Shown here piece after piece: positions 34,100-46,619 of a stretch of DNA of 64,000 bases. This DNA is from Prochilodus magdalenae. Taxonomy: Eukaryota; Chordata; Actinopteri; Characiformes; Prochilodontidae. Numbering within the stretch: the first letter of the stretch is position 1; the number at the start of each line of letters is the position of its first letter. The DNA lies in the NCBI GenBank assembly GCA_024036415.1, contig JAMWET010005007.1, positions 186,001 through 250,000 on the forward strand, written 5' to 3'. The notes beneath the pieces are model-generated. The model was not told the origin of the DNA. It saw only the letters and a program-made list of their open reading frames with translations, and ran no database searches. The position numbers and the translations under genes were made by a program.

Positions 34100-37000
34100 G
34101 AGTTCTTCAAAGGCACAGGCCCAGCTGCGGTGGATGAGAGTGCAGGAATGGATGGAGCGATAGAGTGTGGGGCTCGGCAGCTCTTTCTCTCCCCCAGCCC
34201 AAAGGGGAGGTGAACGAGAGAAGGAAGAGGAGGTCACGGGCAGGGTGCTCTCACACATGTGTGAGCACGCTGGAGGTTCTCATGGCTGGAATCCACCGTG
34301 CTCCGGTAGCTCGCTGCTGACTTTTTTCATAATGCATGTAATGGCAACGACATCTTGACTGCAACAGTGCTTTAGGCACTGAATGATGTGTATATTACCA
34401 GAACATGGAGAGTTTGTTCTGTCATGACCGGTACTGTGGAGACACTGACCTCTCCATGCTCTGCCCATAAGAGCATTCTTTTGTAGCTACTGTTTGATAG
34501 TTTGAGCAAGCCATGTAGAACATGGAGAAATATCCAATTCAGGCTAATGAGAAATTGTGGCCCACAGCTCGGTTTATATATTGAATTTATTGCAGGTATT
34601 GCACATATTACTGCTGTTGGAACTAAATCGTATTCTAAAATGATAACATTACAGAAGAAGAAAGAAAACATACTTTACTTTTAATCTAAGTCAGTGGAAC
34701 CAGCCTTTCTTTAGAAGTCATTTTGGCCAGTTATTATGAAATAAAAAAGTGTAAACTTGCATTTTCAGTTGTGTCAAAAACAGCAAAACTGGAGATACAA
34801 TGCTTTGTCCAAATAAGAGCAATATGCTTCCAAATACACTTTGCCATGAACCAATCAATCTAGATTGATATCGGGCTAATATACAGCAACTACCTTTATT
34901 TCATTTTGCAAACTGATGTGGATGTTAGCCTATTTCTAAAGAATGGTAATACCCATGTTAGCATATGATATGAAATAAGCTAAAGTTTTGAATGAATAAA
35001 TAAATTTGTGTTAAGTTAAATTACTGTATTCATGTGCTGAGGAGTGACCCCTGAAATCGAGGGGATAGAGGGTTGCACTTTTTTCAGGTTAGGGCAATAG
35101 CCCCTCAGAATGTCTGGTCACATCCTTGCTAAGCAGCCTTGGGTATTTTAGCTGGCTAAGTTGGCAGTGGTTCCACAAATCAGCCTTCTGGGCTCCTATG
35201 ATGGTTCAAATCTTTTCTCTGTCCCTGCAGTATAATCTGGACACCCCTGAGCAATTTTCATTGATTTTCCAGGTCCAAATCATCCACAGAGAACAAGAAT
35301 GCTTTTATGGAAATTTGAGTGAACACTTCCTTATTTTGTTGAGTTTAACGTTTTGCAACACTTTGCCACTTTTGGTTCCCTAGTCTTTCAATAGATGCTT
35401 CTTTAGAGAGCCATTTTCTGGTTTGAAGGTTCTTAGATAAACACTTTAATTGATAAAGAATAATATTTTATGTGAAAGCTTTAAGAGGTTTTTCATTCTC
35501 ACCAGTCTCTTTTTCAAACAGCTGTTCAGAGAACCGAAAGTGGTTCTAATACGGCATCTCTCCAAAAACCCTTTTTGGCACAATTCTTTAAGACTGGGTT
35601 TCAGAAGCACTCCTCTGAGTGGTTTGCCGATAACATTTTCCCCATCATACTTGCCACATATCCTGACATTAAAGCGAAAAAGGAAGAGCTACAATTTGCG
35701 TACTATAAGCTGAGTGCTACAGTTTCTCATTAGGTTGAATGGGGATCTTTGTCAGCATTCTTTCCAAAGACCTCCAACCTCACAAGAGTAATAGAAATAC
35801 ATTTGTAGAACATGGTTGGGCCAGTTGTGGCCATTTCAGTTCTGGTAGCACCTTCCACTTTGCTGAGCATATCTTAGTGTTACGGGGTTGTGACGGTAAT
35901 AACTTTGTGCTAGAGTGAGATATATCTTGAATCGTGGTGCACAAATGTCCCACAGCGTGTGTATGCGAGGGAGGGTTACACCATGTGCTCTGTAATGAAG
36001 CGTTCCTTTTTTCATGTCACCCATCCCAGTTTTACTGTGTGTGGAAAGAATGCATGGCAGGGCTCTGGGGACGAAGGGTGCAGGGCACGTGGGGCTCACG
36101 CTCACAAACCACACTCACCCCGTTTTAAATCATCTGGCAAGCTTTGAGTGTCTTTATAGCCTTGTGGAGGGAAAAGCTTTTAAGCATAGAATTTTGACGT
36201 TCGCCCGAAAGTTCACTCCACTCCACTCTGTATTTAGTCGGCATGAATGCTGCACAGCAAGACAGCTCAAATAAAAATCATCATCATCCAAATTCAAATT
36301 CAAATCAACTTCTGTTGCATAACAACGAGGGCTCCTCAGGGCTTCTTTAGTCAAGCCAGTTTTTTGAACACAAACTCAAAGAAGCATATCGACGCTGTCC
36401 AATGAAAAACATGTTCATTTTTGTCAGTTTTTATGTTTATGCGTCATCTAAACAGCAGCTGTCATATACAGTGTGTACAAATGTCACGGTAAATGGGCTA
36501 ACAGAAAATTGCTTGGAAAAAACTCAATTCCCTCAATTTTTCCCTCTCCGGTAAAGTTCCCATTTCAAAAATACTTGCTTGTCTTTGCACAGTGACAGTA
36601 CTAAAACTATACACAGCGACAATATGAAGACTTAATTAGTTTCAACATATTTAGACTGAATTCATTTTAAAACCCTAAAGTTATGCTAATCCGAATTTTG
36701 TTTCAAAAACAACTCTGAAAAGTGAACAGTGTTATTTTGTGTGTTGTTCCCAAAGAGAAAACACAAATTTCAGGTAGCTACCAAGTGCTCAGCATATGTG
36801 GCATATTCAGCATAAGGAACTTCTTTGAGTGTCCCAGGAGGCTCATCATGAATCTGCCTGAGAGAATGCCAAGATCACGTAAAAGCTGTGTCACATGAGC
36901 GGTTAGTGTAAAATATAAAAAATAGCTTCATGCTTATTTGTTTGATGATTTTTATCCTTTGCTGCTTTGTTTTAGTTTGTTTTCATTTTAGATTTAACTT

Positions 37001-39479
37001 TGATCTCTTCATCTCTTCGCTTATACCATATAGGAACATTTTGTAGTTCTACAATTACAGACTGTAGTCCATCTGTTTCCCTGTACATGTTGTTAGTCCC
37101 CTTTCCCCCATCAGTAGTCAGGACCCACACAGCACCAGCACCAAGCAGCTATCATTTGGGTGACAGGTTGTCTTAGCACTGCAGTAGCATAAAGAGACAG
37201 CTATTCCTTAATTATTCTGTTTTAAGTGTTAGAAAAAATAAAACAGAAAACAAAAGCAAATATAATATCCCACTGAAGCCCCAGGACCTAAATATAATCA
37301 CAGGTCTTTACTCACGTACTGGGTAACTTAAAGATCTCCAGAGAAACTCTTAAAAAATCAGTGTAAATCCCATCTCTATCAGCATGTAAAATGAAGATTG
37401 TTAGGCCCTGTTGCTGTCCAGTTTTTTTTGGCTAAAATGCTAGATCTACAAAGCATCTCGCTGCTGCCAGAACAAATACCTTATATCTCCTCTTTTTTTA
37501 GTTTTTAACATCATTTATAAGTGCCTGTTAAAAATGTCTGGTTCCATCGACTTAATAAACCATGTTTTTTGTTTTTTCATTTCCTTCTCCTGTAAAGTTG
37601 AAATATATAAAGACAAAAAGATATGTGTCTAATTTTAATTCTGTTTGTACTTTTATAGATCAGCTACTGTTTACATTGTGTGAAAAAGAGTATTACAGAT
37701 GAATATCAGATTTACAAAATCATTTGGAAAAAAGTCTATTTCTATTGTTTTGACTTGCATGAATACATACATATATTAATATACAAAAAATCTTATATAT
37801 AAGTATCATATATGCATACTGTTATTATTACAGTAGTGTATAATCTTCATGATGAACGTAGAAGCAGTTGCTGCTTAAGAGATATCACTGCTGAAAGTCG
37901 TTCAGTTTTATTTTTTTTAATGTAACAAACTTCTTTTTGTTTGAGTGTACGTCTTTAATTCACTCTAGCCGCAGTGCTAATAAAGATGATTAGAGGGCTT
38001 GAACAATACAATACAGTCTCTGCTCTACATGAAGCCTCATTGAAGTTTACATTACATATGTTATGAATCATGTCTATACGCAAATCGTTGTGATTAAATA
38101 GCTGATGAATTAAGATCCATAAGCCATATCAGAACTAATAGCAGATGAGGGAAGCCTCGCTGGGGTGATTGAAGTCAGCTTTGCTTGTGGTGGTGTGCAC
38201 ATGGGGCACAACACGGGGACACCCAGGGGTAGTATGAAGAGCTGACCAAAATGTTGTTACCATTGGTGTTTTAGTGCTGGAGTGCTAGCTTTCGATCCAC
38301 TGAGCGGTGCTGAACAGGACACCCCACCATTTAGGCAGCTGGCAAGCAGACTTCTATCTCCATGTCCCCAGCCCCTTCTTCTGTTAGCAGATCACCATCA
38401 AACTCCTCCTTTTTCTCTCCCTCTCTTTCTCCTCTCCTGGGGAAAAGAATATTTCTCTCTTTGATTTCAATCTTGGCACCAAATAAGGCTCCTCTCCCCC
38501 AGATGGCTCTGCATCCTCTGAGCGAGATGGAGAGGGGGAGTTAGGGAGGAGAGAGACAGACGGGTAGTGAGAGATAGAGACAGAGAGAGTTAGCATGCAT
38601 GGAGGCCAACCGCAGCCCAAGCTCTGGCTGCATATGGATGGATGTGCGCCCTGATGGATGCTTGTGATAATTATGAGTGGGGATTTATCCTGCCCATCCC
38701 ACGGCTGGACGCCGTGTCACTTTCGCACATAAGCATTCACAGCAGACAGCAGTGTGAGACCACAGGCTCTGCAGCTCATTGGCTAGACAGAATTAATAAG
38801 GATCTGCTTTGTTGTGACTGGTCGCTGGTTCATGCTTAGCACATCACAGGAGCTCGGGTGCTGCAGTAGCATGCACTTTTGGGGAATGGCTGGTATAAAT
38901 AAGCTTGATGCTAAATTCAGACCATGCTGTGAGATAGAACGTGGCATGATAAATGAGCAACTGGTCTTCGAAACCTCACTGAACTTGCCTCATGGTGCAT
39001 AACATTCACCATCTGTAGTAATGATAGGGATAGTGCGTTACTGGGACCAGTTTCGTCATCTCTTTGTGGCGTATGAATTATTAATGCAGTTTGCTGATTT
39101 GAATATAGACCTAAGTGCACCCTGCCCTCAAATGGCCTTGAAGGTTGTGCTTCACATTCTGTGCAAACAGTCGTTGATGTGTCTGGAGAAACTTAGCCAG
39201 TGCTAAGGCCTAAATGTAAAGACAGAGATAAGAGCCACTTAGAAAAGTGCTTAATAAGCTCAAGCTAAAGGTTTTTGGACAAAGAAGAAAGCGGATGCTC
39301 TGTTCTCCTACAAATCAAAGCCGATTAAAGAGCGTCAAGTAAAGTATACTAAATATACATGGTAGACAGTAGATAAGAGCGGGAAGGGGGGCTATAGAAA
39401 GACTGTATGGATGTGAAGCCAGAAGCAGTTGAGTTGTGGTGTGGGTGATGTGCTGAGATATGGAGACAGGTATAGATGG
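34100..39479. other. Intergenic DNA, no gene recognised
   Basis: No gene supported. A 16-bp palindrome (CTCACACATGTGTGAG) lies at 34250-34265. GC-richer patches at 38150-38620 contain only short open frames. The rest is AT-rich with short A or T runs. Confidence 0.45.
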
Positions 39480-40320
39480 ATCATGGGTTGGGGTGGGGGG
39501 TGGGCTGGATGGAATTCATCTCAGTGGTGTGCAAAAAGAGAAAGGAGAGAGAGAGATGGCAGGACATGCAGAAAGAGAGAGTAAAAGAAGGAGGGAACAA
39601 TAGAGAGATAGAACAAGCAAAGGTGATAAAGGACAGAGAAACAGAAAAGAATAGAAGGAGACAGAACAAGATAATATAAGAGGAGAGAGAAAAGAAGGTG
39701 GGGAGAGGGAATGAAAAGAAGGTTATGATAAAGTAATAAAAGAGACAGAGAATAAAGAAAGAAAAAAGGAAAGAAAGACATTTAAGAAAATAGAGAAAGA
39801 GCAATTGCGCAAGAGATGGCAGGACATACTAAAAGAGAGGATAAAAGAAGAAGAGTGTGAGAAAGTTGGGATAAAGGAAGCAGAAACTGAGCAAAAGAAA
39901 GAAAGAAAGAAAAGAGAAACATTAAAAGAATAAATAAACAAATAAATAACGAAAGAAAGATAGAGATGAACAGAGAGAGAAAGAAAGAAAAAAGGGGAAG
40001 AATGAGAAAGAGAAGTGGATAGGTAACAGAAACGAAACAGAAATAATCAAAGAGGATAAAAGAATAAGTGATTGAGGACAGTGAGAGTGAAAAAGAGAAA
40101 GAAAATAAATGAGTCAGAGAAACAGAGGGAGGATAATGGAGTGGAGAGAGAAGGAATAAAGAGAAAGAATAAAGAAAGATAAGAAAAGTAAAGGGAGAGA
40201 AAAAAGTGAGAGGGACAAGATAAAGGAGGGAGAGAGAGACAGTAAAAAAAGAGATAAACAGATAAAAGAATAATCAAATGGAGAAAGGGAGAAACAGAAA
40301 AAAGAGAGGGAAAGAGACAC

Positions 40321-40404
<84 letters not shown>

Positions 40405-40420
40405 TCGGAGGGGCAGCTGG
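39480..40420 (+). repeat. 0.9-kb purine-rich strand
   Basis: The plus strand is almost entirely A and G, with scattered C and T, for over 900 bp. Two related stretches 260 bp apart (39552-39567 and 39812-39827) share AGAGATGGCAGGACAT, suggesting that part of the tract grew by duplication of a longer unit. Apparent minus-strand proteins rich in Ser-Leu repeats, including a 254-codon frame, are artefacts of this composition. Long polypurine/polypyrimidine DNA can form triplex H-DNA. Confidence 0.85.
40325..40400 (+). repeat. (GA)n microsatellite
   Basis: Near-perfect GA dinucleotides for about 75 bp with one AAAG interruption, at the right end of the purine-rich tract. Confidence 0.95.
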
Positions 40421-41004
40421 TGAATTCCAGCACTGGTCTGCCGTGCAGCGGGAGAGGGGCTCGGGCTGAAGTGTTTGTGGGGCCCCTGTGGTTTTTCAAC
40501 CAATAAATCCACTGCACGTCTTTAATACGCACCGAGTGTGCAGGCAGAGGAGTGCTGAAGGATGTATGGCCATTACTCAGCGGCCCACATCTGAGAGAGA
40601 AGCCCCGGCCTGGCCTGCGCTGTAAAGCCTCCTGCTCCGCCCCTGCCGGCACTGCGAGCACACACTGGCAGCTCTGCTGAGGTGTGAAAAGGAATGGATC
40701 TCTGGAGGCCTGATAAGCTCCATGTGGCCAAAGACCAGTGTGCTCCAGTGCCAGACGACATGCGGCCAGACAGGTAACGTTCTCAAAGTCAGAATGCTCT
40801 GATCCCGGCAATCCTGAGGACTAGGCTAGCGAAGAGATGGGAAGACATTGTCTCATCTCTCTCCAGGTCAGGCTGACTTAGATGGCTCTGCTGCTTACCC
40901 CCTTATGCAGTAAACTCTGAGGACACATCAGCAGATCCACCCTTCCTCACTCTGTAATGCTTTTATAGAAGATAATTACTTTTTTTAAGTAATAATTAAT
41001 CATA

Positions 41005-41064
41005 GTGATGGGAAGTCAGTCCCAAAATAACGATTCTTTAACTTCAACACATCTGGTAGTCGAG
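41005..41064 (+). repeat. Short dispersed repeat, copy 1
   Basis: GTGATGGGAAGTCAGTCCC and CGATTCTTTAAC, with TCTGGTAGTCGAGA further on. The same order is seen at 42135-42199. The opening and the CGATTCTTT block recall the end of fish hAT elements. That link is tentative. Confidence 0.45.
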
Positions 41065-41849
41065 ATGAAAATGCTTGGAGCTGAGTTGGAATTTTTCATT
41101 GTTATTGGCTTGAAGGACATTTTGATGGAGATGTATGTAAAACAGGAAAGAGTCTGAGTAGCTTGAGTTTGTTTTATTGCAGGTTTTAAACAATGGCCAC
41201 TCTGCTCACCAGCCGCTGTAAGCTCAAACTCTGCTCACAAAAACGTTTTCGACATTGTCCTCCACGGCTCTGCGCCCCGCTCTGCATCGTCTACATGATT
41301 AGGCCTGCAACAAACAATAACCAAAAACAGAGCAAGGAAAAAGAAAACCTAAAACAAACAATATTCCTCACAGAACTCTGTGGAAGTTGCTTTATTTGCC
41401 AGCTTCTTATTCAAATTTTCCATCCCACCTTAAACGGAACGTGGCCCGCAGTTCCATTCTGACACCAACACACCCTGAAAGGTGCAGTTAATGATTCTGG
41501 CAAACAGTCATTGATATTCGAGCTCAACACCAAAACAAATACACCACTCCCTTCAGTGCTGCTTCAGAAGCTCCACCCCCAAAATTCATAGACACAGATT
41601 CTCAAGACAAGCAAACTGATTTTGGCTGTTGTACGGACAAAAACAATGATATGATGTTAGAACGAAGAATGACAAAGTAAGGTTTTGGGTTAGTAAACCT
41701 ACTCACTATAACTGATACTGCAATGCTAACCAGTTGCTATAAACAGTACTGGCCTTTTGGTTCCATTGATGTTGCCCACCTGTCAAGCAGAAACAGAACA
41801 GCCTCCTTATGCCTTTCAGCTCTCAATCTCACAATTCTTGTTCAGGTGT

Positions 41850-42120
41850 CTCTGTTCTACCTTAAATACTAACACAGATTCAATCCTACACTTTACATTT
41901 AGGCCACATTTTGGTGCCTCATATTATTTTCATTTTCTTATTTCCCTTTAATTCTAGTGGCTTACATCATGTTTTAGTTTTCTCTTTTCTCCTTAAATGG
42001 TGCAATATTTAAGCTACATTCTGGTGCCTTATATCTTGTTTTAGTTTATCTCATTCCACCTTAAGTGGTGCAGCAGTTAGGTTGTATTCTGCAGCAGTTC
42101 CGTGCTGGTGCCTTAGTCTA
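41850..42120 (+). repeat. Degenerate tandem repeat (~80-110 bp unit)
   Basis: Three imperfect units with CCTTAAA/AGTGGTGCA followed by a TTTAAGCTACATTCTGGTGC-like block (at about 41895, 42005 and 42085). Identity between units is low. Confidence 0.45.
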
Positions 42121-42134
42121 CCTGTGCAAGTTCT

Positions 42135-42199
42135 CGTGATGGGTAGTCAATCCCTAAAGAACCGATTCTTTGACACCAGCATTTCTGGTAGTCAGGGTC
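42135..42199 (+). repeat. Short dispersed repeat, copy 2
   Basis: Counterpart of 41005-41064, in the same orientation: CGTGATGGGTAGTCAATCCC, ACCGATTCTTTGAC, TTCTGGTAGTCAGGG. Confidence 0.45.
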
Positions 42200-43173
42200 C
42201 ACCTTAAACAGTGAAAAAAGAAAATAAGACAGAAGCCAATTTTGTCAATTCTGTGAAGTCTCTCCAACATCAGAACACCTCATCGTCCATCTTAAAAAAT
42301 GCCCCTGCCTGAACTGATACATTCTTTCGCAGCCTTTGTTTTTCAGGCCTTCTCCTCTATGGCTGTCTCTCGGCCGTCGCTTTTGACCCAAGTCACATTG
42401 TTTATTTACAGAGCCAGGGTCATGTACGATCACTGTTGTTTTTCCTCCAGTGCATATACAGCTAGTGGACCAAAAAGGAGAGTCTCTGAATTTAACAAAA
42501 AGTTCACTTTCTATACATTTTCAGGTATAGCATAGTAAGTGTTATTTAATATACTTTAATTAAGTAGTCATATACTTTAATAGCTCCATATCAAACAATA
42601 GTTAATCCGCTTGGCCTCACATACCCATAGCTAAAAACAAAAGAAGAAAGTTTGTGGTTACAGATATGTAAACATGGCTGATGTGTTGGAAACAGTGAGC
42701 TAAGTATTGTTAAATACAGAGCACAGTCATCATGACTGTTTACCAGAAATAGCTTGCTGACTTGCGGTAAAGAAGGCACTGATTGCTGATTAACATTTAT
42801 TCAGGACTAATAAAGTGCGTAGGCACACAGTTCTATTCACTTCTCTAATAACTATGTAACACACATGTTCACATTTAAAAAAAACTGATACGGAACCATT
42901 CACATTTATAATATTAGGATAAATTAAATTAATGTCAATACAAAAAGTGGCATGTTGTTGTCAAACCTCTCCAGCCCGGTGCCCCCCATTAATCAATAAG
43001 TCATACTAAATAGTGTATGTATAGGAGTGCTTGTGATGGAACTTGACAAAACCATACACATCTAGAATTTTGTTCTTAAACTTACAAAATATCAACTAAA
43101 AAATATCAGGAATAATAAACGTTTTACAGTTTTTTTTATTTATTTTTTTTACACTTTTTAATGTTTTTTTTTA

Positions 43174-43290
43174 CTCATCAAAGTCCTTTTTCTCAGTATG
43201 TCTGCAGTGTGCTGTTGGTCAGGGATTAATCTGTGCTATAACTATTATCTTTTAATGGACCTGGGACTACACTGTTTGATATGCTCTGTG
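43174..43290 (+). repeat. Direct duplication, left copy
   Basis: Matches 43636-43768 over about 110 bp with few mismatches, including the block ATTAATCTGTGCTATAACTA. Relative to the right copy it lacks about 15 bp after ACACTG, and the breakpoint falls on a CTG microhomology. Confidence 0.85.
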
Positions 43291-43380
43291 TATATATATA
43301 TATCAAACAAATATATATTAATATATGTATTATAAAATGTATAGCAAATGACTATATATGTATATATATTTTTTTTTTTC
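43284..43380. repeat. AT-rich low-complexity sequence
   Basis: TATATATATA runs and a T9-10 tract between the two copies of the duplication. Confidence 0.8.
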
Positions 43381-43635
43381 TGTACATTTTATAATTACTA
43401 TGTAATTAATTATACAATAGTGCAATTACCTTTAAATAGCAAAGCTAAATGACAATAAGACTCAGAAGTGTGAAAGTTAAGGGGCTGGTACTATGTTAGC
43501 GCACTCACTCAGCCTCACTTTTCACTCTTTGACTGCTGAGCTCGGTCCATTCTTTTGTGCCATCCTGTTTCAAGTGAGATTAGCGCCATCTTCTGTTTCA
43601 GATTAATACCATGCCGACCGCTGGTCATAATCCTG

Positions 43636-43768
43636 CTCGTCAAAGTCCTTCTTCTCAGTATGTCTGCAGTGCGCCGCTGGTCAGTGATTAATCTGTGCTA
43701 TAACTATTATCTTTTAATGGACCTGGGACTACACTGAGGCAGCCCGGCCTGTTTGATATGCTCAGCTG
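43636..43768 (+). repeat. Direct duplication, right copy
   Basis: Second copy of 43174-43290, offset by 462 bp. It keeps an AGGCAGCCCGGCCTG segment missing from the left copy and is probably the ancestral form. Confidence 0.85.
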
Positions 43769-44499
43769 AGCTGAGGGATGCAGTAGGGGATTGAATCCAG
43801 GCTCCTCTCATACGGTTTATTAGAGGTTTCTGTTCTGTTTATATTCAGGTTGCTAAGAGAGAAGCGGCGCTCACGTGGGTTTATATATATGGCTTGATGA
43901 ACTCCAGCGCTGATGGTTTCTGTTCGAAGCTGATCTGTGTTTGGCTTGTGCACTTGTTTCCGCGTCCAGACACAAGGCAGGTGTTTCCCAGGGCACGCTG
44001 GCGGCCGTATCTGCGTTGTAAAGGAAGGCATTAAGGCAGCTGTGCTAACCTGCTGTCAAAGCTTCATAGAGCTGGCTGGATTCAGACTAGCTGGAGGCTA
44101 GTTGTAGCTGAGATATTGCTCCTTCATCCTTTCTTTTGCCTGCAGAAAAAGCTGGATAGTCACAGAGGCCTTTCCAAAGACCCTTTCCAAGTAAAGGTGC
44201 CAAAAAGGGTACTTTGGAGAGATGCCATGGGTTGCTAGGTTTTGGTTGTGGAGTGCCAAATGTCCAGCACAGTTTGGCGATATACCCGCTCAGATAAAAC
44301 TTATTCCACCACTCTGTAAATTGCACAGTTTGAGTAGTGAAACTAGCATGCTGTGCCGGACTCTGGCCCTTCAAGATGGGCTGCAGCGTGTCCATTTTTG
44401 GATCACGCAGGCTGTTTTGAGCTCACTTTTCCAGCAATGGTGAACCTTGACTATTAGAGCTAGGCCTTTAGTTTCTGGTAGCACCCCCATTGAATTCTT
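43769..44499. other. Intergenic DNA, no gene recognised
   Basis: Moderate GC; a 102-codon minus-strand open frame (44087-44395) has no recognisable family. Nothing else seen. Confidence 0.45.
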
Positions 44500-44511
44500 C
44501 CCAATTCCAGT

Positions 44512-45060
44512 TTACATTAATGTTTTTGCCCATTCTAGATTAAAAACCAACATTTGAAGCCTCTGAAACATATTTCGTGCTTTACCTATGGCGTGTGACA
44601 GATGGAGATGAAGTGACGCCAGGCCTTGTAGGCGCGTGAGGTGTGACAAAAACCTGTTCATGTTGGTGCCAACCAATGTGCCTCCACACACAGATTCGTT
44701 GGTCATTTCCACCAGGACAAAACAGGACTCGTCGCTGAAGATGACCCACTGACTCACCTAATAATTGTGTTCGGGCTTCTCACTTCATGACAGTCTGGCA
44801 CGACACCATAGCAATTTTTGGCAACGTTGACGTGGTGTTAAGGACAGTATTCGTGAAGGTCTGCGTGTACGTAGTCCTGCATCGTGCAGTCGTTTGCCAG
44901 TTGTGCTGGCAACAGGATCACCTATGAAGGACATCACTGCTCACTGAATGTCCACAGTCATAGCTGTTGGGTCAGTCAGGTACAGGAGAGTGTAAATGAC
45001 CTTCTGCCAGTTTCACACTTTCAACTCTCTCATATAACTGCCTCCACTTAATTAAGCTGC
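44512..45060 (-). mobile_element. Tc1-like transposase relic (family B, minus copy)
   Basis: On the minus strand the frame 44757-44512 begins MSQWVIFSDESCFVLVE, the region of the first catalytic Asp (codon at 44731-44733). Upstream on that strand, sequence to about 45000 corresponds to the HTH/linker part but is out of frame. The same family recurs on the plus strand at 52510 and 60600. It is the only Tc1 relic on the minus strand here. The DDE domain is incomplete. Confidence 0.7.
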
Positions 45061-45099
45061 TACTTCCAGAAAGTACAGTGGGACATCTTCTTATAATAT

Positions 45100-45570
45100 T
45101 GGTCCCTTGTCACCTCCGCTCCCGCACCAGCAGACTCAAGAACAGTTTTTTTCATGAGGCTGTGTGTCTCATGAACGCTGCACGGTCACTTTAATTTACA
45201 TTGCACTCTCTCTACTGCATCCTCGCACCTTCTGTACTGTTAATGCACTTTATTCATCACTAGCCTACCGTATACTCGTGTTTACAGACTGTTCTCATAT
45301 TATCTCTACCTCAGATGTTATTTTTATTGTGTACATACTGTCTACTTGCACTACTCTTACAGTTCAAACATTCATTTGTAAATGCTGCTCTTACACATTC
45401 ACATATATGTATACAGATATGCTTATATATGTATATATTTATTACTACGGCTCTTTATGTAAATAATACTGTACTTGCACTTCTGGTTAGATGCTAACTG
45501 AATTTCATTGGCTCTGTACCTGTACTCTGCACAATGACAATAAAGTTGAATCTAATCTAAATCTAATCTA
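45100..45570 (+). mobile_element. 3' end of a non-LTR retrotransposon
   Basis: From 45114 an open stretch reads LRSRTSRLKNSFFHEAVCL and ends in TAA at 45192-45194. This resembles the C-terminus of fish LINE polyproteins. It is followed by a ~350-bp 3' UTR ending ACAATGACAATAAAGTTGAA and a short TCTAA-type tail (45552-45571). This is a 5'-truncated insertion typical of target-primed reverse transcription. Clade not certain. Confidence 0.75.
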
Positions 45571-46619
45571 AAAAGCCAAAGAGTGGCTCGAGAATGCCAG
45601 TCCAACCCTAGAATAAAGCACGATCTTCTGGCCACCCAAGTTATAGGAAATGAGACAGTCAGCCATTATTAATAAAGCAATAACTACACTGATGATGATG
45701 TTTGCAATAGAGCAGTTTAAAATCATATATCAGAACTGAATGATTGCATTAATACTAAACTGTGATAATGCTGTGATACATCCAGGAAACATGTGATTGA
45801 TTGTGCACTGGGTCCTTCAGTAGTGCTGCTCTGTGAGCTACATTCCAAAGTCGGCTGTGCAATAGTAAGATGCATGTTTATTATTCGAAGTAATTTCTTT
45901 TTACGGTGAGATACATAAATGTATTTTTAGGTTAGCTTGTATTGTGCTTTCTGGCAGGCTGATCATTAAACTTATATATGAAAATTGTAGCGAGAGCAGA
46001 GAAAATAAATAACTCTATTTTGTTTGTTTTCCTTAAGGTAATGTATTCAAATACATCATTTTCCCCTCAATGAATGAAATATCAACACAAGTTTACTTTC
46101 AGCATTTCATTATTTTCTTGAAGAACAATTTTATTCATGTGGAAATGATTTAATGATTCATCATTCAGTTATGTATGCCACTTTATTATAGTGACCCCAT
46201 TCTAAATGTTCTAGCTACACCTCTAATTGCATGCACTTCGTTTCCAGAAATCATTAGACTTTTCTGAAAGACTAGAAGTCTCTGCATGTTCCGATATAGT
46301 CTCATTCTTAATGCATTCCATGTATTGAGACAGATAAAATACTGATCTAGTTTCCCCACACTTTTATTTTCAACTGCAAAATGTGTGTATTCTGTTCTGT
46401 CTCAAATCATATACACTGAAATAAACAGCACATCAAATTGTGTACATCATCAGCAGGGCTGCTTTAAACACATTATTTAGCATGGTAGTCTTCAGACTGA
46501 CACAGAGCCTGTGTTTAGGCAAACAAAGTGGGACAGCGTTATAACTGGGTTCCAGATAAACCTGTTATGTGTCAGTTACAGCTAGTTTTAGAGACTAGTT
46601 AAATATGGGTTTTAATTTT
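45571..46619. other. Intergenic DNA, no gene recognised
   Basis: AT-rich, no recognisable feature. Confidence 0.5.

Larger units (their letters stand above)
40421..43173. other. Intergenic DNA with small dispersed repeats
   Basis: GC-richer just after the purine tract (40421-40870), then AT-rich. No gene recognised. Two short repeat families are listed separately: the pair at 41005 and 42135, and the degenerate unit at 41850-42120. Confidence 0.45.

Noticed and set aside
40047..40811. 254-codon minus-strand open frame with Ser-Leu repeats
   Set aside because: Direct translation of the (GA)n/polypurine tract; low-complexity artefact.
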